DNA from: Brachionus manjavacas
Lineage: Eukaryota > Rotifera > Eurotatoria > Ploima > Brachionidae
Direction: 5' to 3'
Assembly: GCA_019054805.1 (NCBI GenBank)
Contig: JAHQIY010000034.1
Coordinates: 310,001 to 374,000, forward strand
DNA: 64,000 nt
Shown here: positions 24,235 through 34,866 of the stretch, one piece after another
Numbering within the stretch: position 1 is the stretch's first letter
Layout: each line of letters opens with the position of its first letter
The notes under the pieces: generated by a model
Told to the model about the DNA's origin: nothing
Databases searched by the model: none
What the model saw: the letters and a program-made list of their open reading frames with translations, nothing else
Translations under genes and position numbers: made by a program

Positions 24235-25465
24235 CCGTCATATCTTGGTGAAGAAGTCTTGAAATATCCCTATTGTGGTGGCAAGTAATCTTAACAGAGG
24301 ACTGGTCAAAATAGTCAAGCTCTCCAAGAAAGGAACCAAAATGATTTCAGACAATTGGCGAGGAAAAACACTTTTACCAATAGCAAGGCGTTCTGCAGCA
24401 TAATTCTGGAAAGAATTAGGAACTCTTTGAATGTTATGCCTAGAGAAGAACAAGCAGGATTAAGACGAGGCAGAGAATGCATAGACCAGACATTTGCTCT
24501 TAGGAACATCATAGAACAAAGTCTGGAATGGAATAGCCCCCTGTATCTTAACTTCGTTGACTTCAAGAAAGCATTTGATAGCATTCACAGCGAAACCTTG
24601 TGGGCAATAAGAATACTTACTAATGCAAAGAGTGCCTTTGCTAGACTCTGACCTGAATGGAAATCAACCAGCTTCAGCAAAAAAACAAAACCTAAACTGT
24701 ACAACAGTGTAGTAAAAGCAACAGTGATGTACGGGAGCAAATGTTGGGGAATGTGTGAATCTGACAGGAAAAGTCTTTTAAACTGGAAGCTTGCAGAGGA
24801 TTCTCAGGATACATTGGCCTGAAACATTGTCAAATGCTGACCTATGTTGTAGTCCTTATTATGACTACATCTACTTTCCAAAAGAGTATTAAGTTTTGCT
24901 GTGTATACTTGAAAACCATTCAGTTAATTACTGAATGGATTTCAAGTATAAAATCACAGTGTATAATTCAAACATAAATTAGTTTTTCGAGATCTCATTT
25001 ATTATTTCCTTTTATTTGTTTTCTCTTTTCTTTATAATTTGTAAAGGCTAGAAGCGGCCAAAGTGATTAATAAAGTTTATAAAATATTTATTATACTTTC
25101 ATTTGATTTTCCCTTCCCTTAGGTCTTTACCCCAATCTGATTTAAAGGCAAGTAAAGCTGTATTGTACTTTAAAACCTTTACAGAAGAACAAATTCAGAG
25201 CTATTAAGTCAATGCATTAAGAACAAAAGACTGCGATGGCTCGGGCATGTGCTTAGAATGAAAGAAACACGGATACCAAAAAGAGCCCTTCAATGGACAC
25301 CTCAAGGGCGACGTAAGACAACGACCAGCAGCATCATGGAAGTCAGCAATGACGAAAGAGCTCATCGAAATGGGAATGACATGTGGGGAAGCAAGGGTAA
25401 AGTCAAAATATCGACTCAAGTGGAAATCAAAAGCAATGATCTTATGCTCAACAAGGAGTTAATAG
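24235..25465 (+). mobile_element. LINE family A, reverse transcriptase remnant
   Basis: Plus-strand frames give the fingers/palm of a LINE reverse transcriptase: KLSKKGTKMISDNWRGKTLL, EEQAGLRRGRECIDQTFALR and the palm motif A region LNFVDFKKAFDSIHSETLW. After a deletion come KLYNSVVKATVMYGSKCWGM and, past an insertion at about 24,860-25,165, NKRLRWLGHVLRM, RIPKRALQW and EMGMTWGEARVK. The catalytic YxDD segment is lost. The arrangement is that of RTE-like endonuclease/reverse transcriptase elements; clade is inference. A related short copy with target duplications is at 3.4 kb. Confidence 0.75.
24904..24950. repeat. Near-perfect 21-bp hairpin
   Basis: Arms 24,904-24,924 and 24,930-24,950 (TATACTTGAAAACCATTCAG against its inverse) match at 20 of 21 positions around a 5-base loop. 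It sits in the sequence inserted into the LINE A copy. Confidence 0.75.
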
Positions 25466-25474
25466 GGACAAAAC

Positions 25475-25550
25475 ACTTTATTTTGATTTTTTTTTTATTC
25501 TGAAGGAGCATTAGCTCGGTTTAGAAGACAAATAAATAAATGAATAAAAT
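25475..25550 (+). mobile_element. LINE family B 3' end
   Basis: Carries the family B terminal signature ATTCTGAAGGAGCATTAGCT followed by CGGTTTAGAAGACAAATAAATAAA. It directly follows the LINE A copy. Confidence 0.65.
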
Positions 25551-25913
25551 ATTGGTCGACCTTTTTGTGAAAGCGAGATATAATATTTGTTATTTAATGT
25601 CAAGTTTCAATGTTTAAAATTATTTCTTCAATTGAGCTCATTCTATTTAATTAATGCTTTGTTGTTTATACAAATATTAAAAAAAAAGATAAATTTTGGC
25701 CATTTGAACATCGATCCAGAAAAAGGATGTGAAAGCATATCGCTTAGTTTTCGATGTTTTTTTTATTTTTTTTGGTAATCACAAAATAAACGATATGAAA
25801 TAGAAAAAATACAACAAAAAAAATTAAAATAAAACAAAAAATGAATAATTATTATCGAAATTAAAAGTTTAACATATCAAATTTGAATTTTTTTCAGATA
25901 TTACTCAAACCCT
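25551..25913. other. AT-rich spacer
   Basis: No supported gene; the 63-codon frame at 25,587-25,778 is low-complexity and is not called. Confidence 0.35.
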
Positions 25914-26696
25914 TACAGTGCTGCTACGATACCTTGAATTCACCACATTTACCGTAAAATATGGTAATCTACAAAAGGGTTTTTTTCGTAAAATAACGAT
26001 AATTATCGTAAAATACCAATAATTATTGTAAAATTCAGTGTAAAAAAAATAATTCCAAAATTTCTCGAAAAAAACCGATTTCATGAAAAAAATTTTTTTT
26101 TTGAATTTTTGAAAAAGGAAAACAAAAAAAATTTAATTGAATTTTGTGACAAAAATTGACGTAAATTTCGGTAAATTTTGTAAAAAAGGCGAAAAATGGT
26201 AAAAAAACAACAACAAAGGAAAATTGGATTTTTTATTATTACATTCAATTTTTTTTTTAAACAAACTATGAAAATTAATATTTAAATATTTAAGTACGAA
26301 CATATTAAATTATTTTATTAAATCCAGAAACTATCAAAAATCATATATATAGAGCTGTATGAAAAAAAGATATACAATCAGAATTTAATAATTTGACCAG
26401 TCACCATTTCTTTCAATTTTTACGAACAACAGCTTTTGTTGATTTTATACCCTTTTTTAAAAATTCAAAAAAAGAAAATTTTTTCATGAAAATCGGTTTT
26501 TTTCGAGAAATTTTTGAATTATTTTTTTTCACTGAATTTTACAATAATTATCGGTAATTTACGATAATTATCGTTATTTAACGAAAAATACCCTTTTGTA
26601 GATTACCGTATTTTACGGTAAACATGGTCCAATATCGTAAATTTACCATAATTTACGTAAAATATGGTGAATTCAAGGTATCGTAGCAGCACTGTA
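25914..26696. mobile_element. Large palindromic MITE with TA target site
   Basis: Both ends begin CAGTGCTGCTACGATACCTT, inverted, at 25,916 and 26,694, flanked by TA on each side. The inverted arms run about 170-210 bp inward and contain repeated TTTACG/CGTAAA and ACGATAATTATCG words; the right arm has about 40 bp more than the left. No coding frame. TA duplication suggests Tc1/mariner-type mobilisation, which is inference. Confidence 0.8.
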
Positions 26697-26867
26697 TTTT
26701 TCTCTTACTTCTCTACTTATTTTTACTTTTTAGTTTATTTTTGCATCGCCTTAAAGGCGTTTATTCCAATAATAATTAATCTTAATTTAAATTAGAATTG
26801 AACTCAATTTAGTTAAATAATTTTAGAAAAAATTTTTTAAGCTCAATTGATGCTTTGGTGTTTACAC

Positions 26868-27296
26868 TAGTGTTGGCAGGCGGTCAATTTTGGCCGGCCA
26901 ACTTGCGGTCCAAATCAGGCAGTCACCTGTCCGGCCATTAAAAAACGGCCGGTCCATAAAGCGGCCGGTATGAAAACGGCCATTGACCGCCATTTGGACC
27001 AGCCGGCGGCCAGAATAAAAATTCTTTTAATTTTCAAATAAAAACAGGTGTTTTTTTTTCTTATTTTTTTAAGAAGAATTTTTTTAAAAAGCATTCTGTA
27101 TAAAATAAATTTTTTAAATATTTGAATGTTTATAAAATTAATTTTCTTTCCATTTATTCTGGCCGTATCTTGGACCGCCGATTTTGGCCGCCGGCCGGTC
27201 CAGATGGCGGTCAATGGCCTTTTTATGAACGGCCGTATTTTGGACCGGCCGTGGCCAAATTTTTTTGTTGGACCGGCGATCTGGCCGCCTAACCGG
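26868..27296. mobile_element. GGCC-rich foldback element
   Basis: An unusually GC-rich block of repeated GGCCGG, GGTCCA and GGCGGTC words forms two inverted arms (about 26,875-27,010 and 27,163-27,290) around an AT-rich centre. Matching inner pieces include GGCCATTGACCGCCAT and its inverse. The style resembles the AACCGG-rich hAT MITE at 55.3 kb. Ends near TAGTGTTGGCAGGCGG and GGCCGCCTAACC are imperfect, and no exact target duplication is visible. The open frame at 26,915-27,214 is a by-product of the repeats. Confidence 0.65.
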
Positions 27297-27443
27297 TTTA
27301 AATAAAAATTAAAAGAAGAATGTTAATTTTAGCTATTCGCTGAATGAGAAAGCGTTAGAGAAGGCGCTTTAGTTGTCTTTTTATAAAAAAAGACATATTT
27401 TAATTTAAAATTTAAAGTGGCACATTAACACAAAATAACTTAC

Positions 27444-30059
27444 TGAATTTAGATGGCCGAATTTTTGCATCAATGTTTCAAAAGACTGAACGTTGGCGAA
27501 TAAATCATTGATTGCCTGAGTACTCTGGATATTCAGGTTGAATAGCGAAAAATTGTAGTCAATCAGTTGCAAAGTGTCCATCTTTTTGCTATTCTCAATC
27601 AATTTGTACAAGCTATCATTGTAGAGCTTCAATTCTCTGATTCCTTGAGAGAAATTCATCTTTTCGGCCGGGCCTAGCGAACGACAAATGAAATTAAGAT
27701 CAAAGTAATTGTAAAGGCCGAAAATAGTCAACAGATCGCAAATTGAAGACTTGGTGAAATAATTTCTCCTATTGCTGGAATCAACAATCACTTTGGTAAA
27801 CAAGTTGTCGTAAAATATGCCAAGTAACTTGAGGACACACTCGGTAAGCTGGATGAACAGCCCACAATTGTAGTCGTCAGCTAGCTGCATCAAACTGGAC
27901 GTATGCTTCAATGCCAGTGCATATTTGAATATTCTTGTTTCAAATTGTTTGACTTGTTGGCTTAAATTTTTGATCTCGCTCTTGCTCATCTTGGACTGAT
28001 TGTTCGAAATGCCGCACAACAAGTCAAATTCGGCTAAACAATTGTCCAGGTTTTTTTTCAACATGGACATGTCAAACGACAAATTGGAGTCAAATTTTAC
28101 CTTGTCTCTAGCTTTAAATAGATTATTTATTAGGACGCCCAGCTCAGACAAGTTCACTTTGTCCTGGTCGGAATAGTTAAGCACCAAGTGGGCGATGTTG
28201 CTTCTAACTTTGTTGAGTATGTTGCTTGTTTTGCCCGGAAAAGTTTCGTAGTAAAAGTCGTTCATCAGAGCATCGATCAGTGGATTTATGTGCTGCAGAT
28301 CTTGATCGACCAAGTTGGTGATGTGAGGCTCGAGCATATTGAACTTGTACACGGAGTATTCGTGATTGTTTAGGATTAGATTGATGGCGGCACTCGTGTC
28401 TCTGTTGGCAGCGTTCTTATTAAACGTCTTGTCTCTCATGCCGATCACGTATTCTTTAAGGATTGAATCGAGCACTTTTTTGCTCAACTGAATGCCAGCC
28501 GATTCCTTGCATATTTTGTTCGCTTCCGAAAGGTACAAATATCGCACTTCTTTGTTCATGCTGTTCAAATTGTAAGAGTAGTTTGATTGAAACCGTTGCA
28601 TGGTCTCACTTGCCAGCCATCTCAATTCGCCCCTCTGGTTGGCCTCTACCAGCTCGCCAAATGCATACAAGTCAAAATACTCATACAAACTATTGTACTT
28701 TTTCATGATTTCATCCCTGGCGGCTTTGGACACAAATCTGCGTGCGGGCCTAGCAAAGCTTCGATCACTGCTCTTGAAGTTAATGACCGATTCACAATCG
28801 CTAGCTACACCTGCGCCATTGCTGACAAACTTGTCCGCAAGCTTGCTGAAAATTGGCTCGTAGGTGCGGTAAAACGAATTTTTCAAATTTGCTGCCGACC
28901 GACTAAACGAGTTCATCAAAAGACCGGCACACTTGACACTAGCTGTAAATTGGCCGACTGTTTCTGCCCGCTTCAGCTCGCCTAGAAAATAATTAACGAG
29001 GCTAATTCTGTACTTGTCAAACAGCTGATTGTCATAGTTGCCGCGGCTGAGCCAGTCGACCACGGCCACCCGGGCCTTTTTCGACCCAATCTTGTCTATA
29101 TTCTCCACCAGATGCATTCGATTTTTGTCGAAAAAGTGACCGATCGCTTGACGACTTTCGTTGTTGAGCTTGACAAAGTTCAAGTTGTAGTTGTAGAAGG
29201 CGAGCAGCGAGGCCAACACGTCAACGGATTCGTGGGCCAGCCGGTCCTGATGCTTGCTGATCAAACTGTGAAAAAAGATGCTCTTGGCGTCGTTGCTGAG
29301 CAGAGTTAGCCGATTGAGGATGTGCACGCTCAGAGCCAAATTGTTGTCGGGCTTTAGATTTTGGAACCATTGGCGGTTGATGGCGTGCACTGTGTCGCTC
29401 GCGTCCCACTCCGCTTTGGTTGCGCCCAGTCCGCTCACAACCTTCCGAAATATGGTGTCAACGGACGTTGAGTAAAAGTGCAGATTTGAATCTCTGAACA
29501 AGTAGAACGCGTCGAGGTAGTTGCTAAAGTCGAGCAGGCCGCACTTGTCCACATTGTCGTAGTAGTCTTGTTCGAGTGCGGTCAACAGGCTGCGGAGCCG
29601 TTCGTTTTGAACGTTGTCCTTTTGCTGTTGATGAATCAACGCGAACAGTTTGAAGATGAGCGACTTTTCGCTTGGCAAAAAGGCGGCCAAGTGGCCTTCG
29701 ACAAATTGTGCGATCGCGTTCAACCGGTTTGACTTCAAGTGTTTGGCCAGGATCAAGTTCAGGTCGTTGGAGGAGCGCAGCGTTTTCAGTTGGCGACTAG
29801 ACTCCTCTAGGTCTTTGAGCCACTTCAACTTCTGCAGCTCTTGTACCAAAGTGGTAGACACACATTTTAGTTCTTCCAAACAGCTTGATTTGTCGGTTAT
29901 GTTTACAATTAAGTTGGGGGCCTGGCTCGTGTCAGTTTGGCGTTTGAAGCGAAATTTTTTCAGCTGATTTTGAGTCTGGTAAGCACACGCGGCCGACACA
30001 CGCGGCCTAAACGCACTTTTTAGGCCACCGCTGTACTGCCTTGTCAATATTCGATGCAT
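27444..30059 (-). CDS. Large helical protein with mitochondrial-type N-terminus, function unknown
   Basis: One exon of 872 codons from ATG 30,059 to a GTAAGT donor at 27,443 in phase 0; without splicing it would end 12 codons later. The last exon is not certain: TTCAG at about 27,334 would add RIAKINILLLIFI and a stop. The first 42 residues have no acidic residue and many R/K (MHRILTRQYS... FRPRVSAACAY), typical of a mitochondrial presequence. The rest is leucine-rich and looks all-helical, with repeated hydrophobic heptad-like blocks (SVHILNRLTLL, VDVLASLLAFYNY, LLTIFGLYNYF). This layout would fit a FASTKD-like or other mitochondrial RNA-binding helical-repeat protein, but no RAP or FAST motif is recognised, so function is open. 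The coding sequence is clearly richer in G and C than its surroundings. Confidence 0.8.
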
Positions 30060-31000
30060 TTTAAATCTAAAGTTGGTTGATTGGCAAAATAGTAGTTTAC
30101 TTTTTGAATTGAGCTATATATGCATGTGCAACGCAAAGCGTAGTCTAAAGCTTTGCATTAATTTAGAGCATGTAGAGTTTTGTTTTGTGCTAGCAAGCTA
30201 AAACCATTTTAAATTCAAAAAAATTTTGAATCTTTTTTTAAAATAAAGGCAACATTTCAAAGTTAACAAAAGTGGTGCTTTTTTTAAGTTGTGCTGAGTA
30301 AAAAATTGAAGTTTTGTCAACAAAGTAATTTTTAAATAAAAGATAAATTAAGTTTTAAATGTATTTTTTAGGCAAAATTCTTTAATTTTAAAAAATTGAA
30401 AATTTAATTGCATATCGTTTTGTAGAGATTTAAAATATCTACATTCTCATAAGAATATCATATAAAAAATGAATATTTGTTTTGGAGCTCTCGGTCAAAA
30501 TTTCTCTTAGTTTTTTTTGCTTTTAACTAAAGCAATTTTCTTTAGTTTTTTTAAGAAAAAAAGCACTTTTTAAATTTTATTTAGAGACAATTTTGTATCA
30601 TGACATGGTTTTTTATTTTAAAAAGAATAGCTTTTATCACTTTTCTAATTACACATTATTTATTATTCTATTTAATTACTTTTCAATTTTTTAAAATTAA
30701 AGAATTTTACCTAAAAAATACATTTTTTGTATTTTTTTTTAGTTTTTTAGCTTTGAGCTTAGAAAAAAAGAACTAGGAGACAATTTATTTTTCTGCAATA
30801 AAGCTTAGCCTATTCTCTTTCATATAATTAGTGGTCGGAAGGTCAAGGTCTTATCGTTATCCTGGAAACATGTGGTCAGTTAACAGCAACTCAGGTATTG
30901 ACTCGTTATTTCTAGTTTTACAAGTCAAAAACAAGGTCTTATGGAGCAACTGATACTTTTGCGTTAAAATTCATTAGATTCTATACCATCCGACCGCGGT
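30060..31000. other. Upstream region of the large helical-protein gene
   Basis: AT-rich with no gene. Sequence at 30,830-31,010 is less AT-rich and contains the palindrome GGACCGCGGTCC-like ACCGCGGT, but neither a tRNA-like box pair nor a frame; unexplained. Confidence 0.35.
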
Positions 31001-31330
31001 CCGTGTTTTAGCACAAGCCAAATATTGAAAGTTTGGTAGATTTTCAAAAATGTAAAAAATTCGCCAATTTTTGCATTCAAAATTTGATTTTTCAATTTTT
31101 TGATTAATTTTTCCACAATAGGTTAATTTTGTAATTTTACGTAAAATCGTAATTTAATTTCATTAATCTTGAGTCTTTGACTTTTCAAAAAAAAAATGCT
31201 TAGCTTTTTAAAAACAACGATGAATTCAGATTTTTATAAGGAAATATTGGCTGAGTTTTATTAAAAGGATACGGGGCAATTAGAAAAAAAAAACTCAGCA
31301 GTTTCATCCATATTTTTTTTGATTAATATT
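31000..31330. repeat. Second copy of the intron repeat family of 10-11.5 kb
   Basis: The stretch 31,150-31,243 (GACTCAAG, then AAAACAACGATGAATTCAGA) is an inverted copy of about 11,130-11,185, and CAGCAGTTTCATCC near 31,297 parallels the right arm there. No coding potential. Confidence 0.5.
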
Positions 31331-31675
31331 GTATGTGAAATTTTGCTAATTTCTTAAATTTTTCCTATTGTAAGGCTATTCAAGGTTTGAACCTATTATA
31401 GATGATGGAATTTTTGTTTTAGGATAGAAAAGTTGATAAAAATAATTTTTTTTTCTGAAAAAAATGTACCTGGCATAAAATTCTCCCAGGATTTCGATAA
31501 TGCTATCAGTTTTTTTATATCACTTTTTCTTTCATCAAAAAATTAAGAAAAATCCAAAAAAATAATTTTTATCTTCCAGAACCTCAGGTGCAATAAGACG
31601 TTAAACAAAAATTTTCGAGACACATCATTTATCTTAATTTAGGCCATTAATAACATATTAAAATACCTAAGATCA

Positions 31676-32330
31676 GAGTTGGGATCAGTTATAAAAAAAT
31701 CAGTTTTCAGTCAGTATCAGTTTTTCGAGCATCAGTTCAGTATCAGTCTCAGTTAATGGGTATCAGTTATCAGTTAAAAATCAGTTAATTAGAAAAATGA
31801 TACAATTAGTTTATTTATTAAACAGTTAATAAAAATTAAAGTCTAATTAACATTTAAAACGGATATTTACATATATTTTTTATTACATTTTAGAAACATT
31901 ATATTTGATAAATTTTTATAAGTAAATCTACTTCTATGTGGTCTCATCAAAAATGTAGACCCAGAAAAATATTTTTCGATAGGTGCCGAGCTGGCTTGAA
32001 TCGAATAAATATCTCTCACTAACAAAGATAAAACTTTAAAATCTCTAGACCGATTTTTCCAATAACTTAGGATATTGCATTCTGTTTTTTCATTTATTTC
32101 ACTTAAATAGAGATCAAGTTCATTTTCAAACCTTTTTAATTCAAAATTTTCAAAGTTTTCCTCATGGACATTCGGCTCATTGTAGCTTAAATAGGACATT
32201 AATTCTATTTCTAATTTTCGAAAAGAGAATTTTATCAGCTCTCTAATGACACCAAGGTCAAATTTTTTCCCATGCTCTGTTCAAAAGATATTATCAAAAA
32301 CATCAAACATTGAATATCAACACGAAAAAG
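31676..32330 (-). mobile_element. hAT transposon remnant with dimerisation domain
   Basis: The left end starts near CAGAGTTGGGATCAGTTAT (31,685) and is followed by about 100 bp of repeated ATCAGT/CAGTTA words, typical of hAT subterminal regions. The minus strand at 32,283-31,867 encodes the hAT C-terminal dimerisation domain: ELDLYLSE, YWKNRSRDFKVLSLLVRDIY and SIQASSAPIEKYFSGS, then RSRFTYKNLSNIMFLKCN. The catalytic part and the other end are missing. Confidence 0.8.
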
Positions 32331-32340
32331 AATAAAACTT

Positions 32341-32551
32341 ATGGAGATATGCAAGTTGTTTTCAAATTTTGACTTAGAAACTTCTTTTGCAAAATTTCTG
32401 CCAAGTGAAAATAGCGAAGATTTTGCAGTGAATCAAGATACAGTTATACCAAATCCAAAACCTGCAGCTCGTGAACCTATTTCTCGTAATACAAATGGAA
32501 TGAACGAAAGTCAACCTCCCCAAGCTTCTCAAACAATTCCAGTAATGGTTT
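32341..32551 (+). CDS. Possible exon, unrecognised
   Basis: Open frame MEICKLFSNFDLETSFAKFL, then a proline/asparagine-rich stretch (VIPNPKPAAREPISRN) up to a possible GTTTGT donor. The composition is protein-like, but no partner exon joins in phase: the candidate at 32,752-32,861 (after ACAG, before GTATGC) gives a stop when joined. It adjoins hAT debris and may belong to it. Confidence 0.25.
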
Positions 32552-33373
32552 GTTGTAGTTCTCTAAATGACTACATTATCTTTCACTTAAAGAACAGTTT
32601 ATTTTGATTTAAAATATCGCGTATGCATTTTAGTTTTAATTGTAGCAAATGTTTTATTATTTGTATTATTATTTTTATTTTTATTTTCTATTATTTTCCT
32701 GTATAAATAATAAAATCTTTGTATTAATTAAGTATTTTTTCTTAAAATACAGTGATGAAGTGGGCGTTTTTAATGATTTTATATGTAAGTGTTCAGCTAA
32801 ATGATGCTCTAGTCGCAGTTTCAATCTTCTTTGCAATTCTCGTTCTAATGGCTCAAATCCGGTATGCAAAAATAAATAAAAATTTAATTTTTTTTAAGCA
32901 TTTTGTTTTATTTTACTTTACAAATTTACTAAAACATTTTTAGAATTTTTCTAGTAAATTACGAAAATAAATTTAAATTTAGCAACTTTTGAGATTTCTT
33001 TTTTTTATTAATTTTTAAAAAATTTACGTATGAAAGCGCAATTGAATAGATTTTCGTGTTTTACAATTTTCTGATAATAAATAGATTTTGTTGCAAAATT
33101 GGAATTATTTTAACTTTAAAATGCCTTGTAATTAAATTCTTTCAAAAAACAATAATTTTTGAAGTTGAACAATTTTATTTATTTTTTTTTTTTTAATGAA
33201 AATAAATTAATGAAGCGTTAATCAGTCTCTTGAACATTTTTAAATAAGCATTGTTTAGAAAATGTACACTATCATTAATATTTATTTATTTATTTATCCG
33301 TGACGAGCAAAATCTTCTTCAATTTGAGAAAAAATATCATTTAATATCTCCCTTTAAGCTATTCTTTTTAGAA

Positions 33374-33440
33374 ATGGCTTCACGAAATTCAGCAAAAATG
33401 AACACCAAAAAATCTACTAGAAATGCATCACGATCGAAAG
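33374..33440 (+). CDS. Possible first exon, basic serine/lysine-rich
   Basis: ATG in a good context (GAAATGG) opens MASRNSAKMNTKKSTRNASR and SK up to a GTATAT donor in phase 1. Such basic starts occur in nuclear proteins, but no downstream exon was identified before the LINE fragment at 34.0 kb. Weak call. Confidence 0.25.
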
Positions 33441-34040
33441 GTATATAGATAGCCTTCGTCTTAAACCCTTAAGTTTGAAAAACAAATTTCAAAGTTATAA
33501 AATTTCGCTCTTTTCTTTTGTAAAGAATTTAACAAAATTTAAAAAATCAATTCGCTTGTTCCAATTAACAATATATTAAAAATAATCTATCTGCAAGATT
33601 ATACGCTAGCTTGTTGAAAAACAAGATGGATAAGTCCAGATTTAAGTTTTGTAAATTACTAAAAAACTTTTTTTCTAATTTGTCAAAAATTCAAGAAAGT
33701 CTTGTTATAAATAAAGCGATATTGATATAAGGGACTTTAGTTATCAATTAAGAAAAATACACACAGATCATCAATAAGATCATGGAGTAATCTATAAATT
33801 TTTTTTTTTTAATTAAAGAAAGCATAAAGAGACATTTATTAAAATTAAACTTAAAAAAATAATGATTAATTGATTTAAAATAAAATTTTAAAAATTTAAT
33901 TTTTTTTATTTTGAGTTTATTTTTTGGCTTTTTTCATTTAAAAAAAACATAAATAAATAAATCAAGTTTGTATTAATTAAATCATGTCGGATTATCTAGG
34001 GTTGACTGTTTTAGTATTATTAGTAGTAAACTGTATTTGC
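33441..34040. other. AT-rich spacer
   Basis: No supported gene, repeat end or RNA. Confidence 0.4.
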
Positions 34041-34445
34041 CTATGTTAGCGGGTAATTGCGCCTAAAATGGCCATTGAAAGCGTTGCCTTGAGCCATTCC
34101 AAAAATTTCCCGGTCCTTAAATGCTCTGAAACTATTGACTGACTTGGCATTAACCGCATTTGATGACAACCTGTTCCATGTCTCGAAAACTCTGTTCGTT
34201 AAGAAATTGTAGTGATATCGTCCTCTTTTGTTTATTTCTCTTACCAACTTTTTATCATTTGATCTTCTTAAATTTAGAGTCAAACTTTTAGCATAATTTA
34301 CATCATCTACCAATTCTATATTCTCAACCTTGTGCACAATCTTATACATTTGGATCAAGTCACCTCTTAATCGGCGTTCTAATCAGATCTAAATCTGGTG
34401 GTCTTACTTCATAGGGTTTCTCTTTGATTGATTTAACCGATGTTC
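34041..34445 (-). mobile_element. LINE family C, 3' end of reverse transcriptase ORF
   Basis: The minus strand encodes IQMYKIVHKVENIELVDDVN, NKRGRYHYNFLTNRVFETWN and NAKSVNSFRAFKDREIFG, the C-terminal region of the same LINE as at 44.3 and 61.8 kb (DLIQMFKIVNGIE; FINRVVNEWNKLP). The frame is interrupted upstream, so only a 5'-truncated fragment remains. Confidence 0.8.
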
Positions 34446-34866
34446 GTTTTAAATTTTATCATTGCTCTTTTCAAAATTTAAAATTTAAAAGAGAAGCATT
34501 AAAAAAATGTGAATAATATATTTTTTTATTTTTATTACACTAAGCTAAAATATTAAGCATAACTTTATTTGTTTTATTATCGTTTATCAAAATCAAATTC
34601 CTTAATATTGATTTTACATAAATAATTGAGTATCCAAAAATCTAACAAAAAATCTATCAAAAACAAGAAAGAAAAAAATCATTAAATTATCATCTCCGAG
34701 GTAAGAACAAATAGAACGATTCCAAACAAAAACACAGTAAGACTAGCAAGCAAATGCGCAAAAAAAAAGAAGACCAAAAAGAAGCCTAAACTAAATTGTT
34801 TTATTTAAAAATTGTCTTTTTTAAAATTGCTGAAAATTGGCTCATTTAGAACATGCACGTCATTTT
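34446..34866. other. 3' flank of the cysteine-cluster gene
   Basis: AT-rich; TTTATT at about 34,799 gives a possible AATAAA signal on the minus strand 65 bp past the stop codon. Confidence 0.4.

Noticed and set aside
26915..27214. 99-codon frame in the GGCC-rich foldback
   Set aside because: Built from repeats and an AT-rich centre; no protein-like composition.
28188..29967. Plus-strand open frames inside the 27.4-30.1 kb gene
   Set aside because: Antisense shadows of a long GC-richer coding exon; no independent motifs.
32681..32943. Frames on both strands around 32.75-32.87 kb as an exon
   Set aside because: ACAG...GTATGC borders exist, but no frame joins to the neighbouring candidate; the reading frames disagree with each other.
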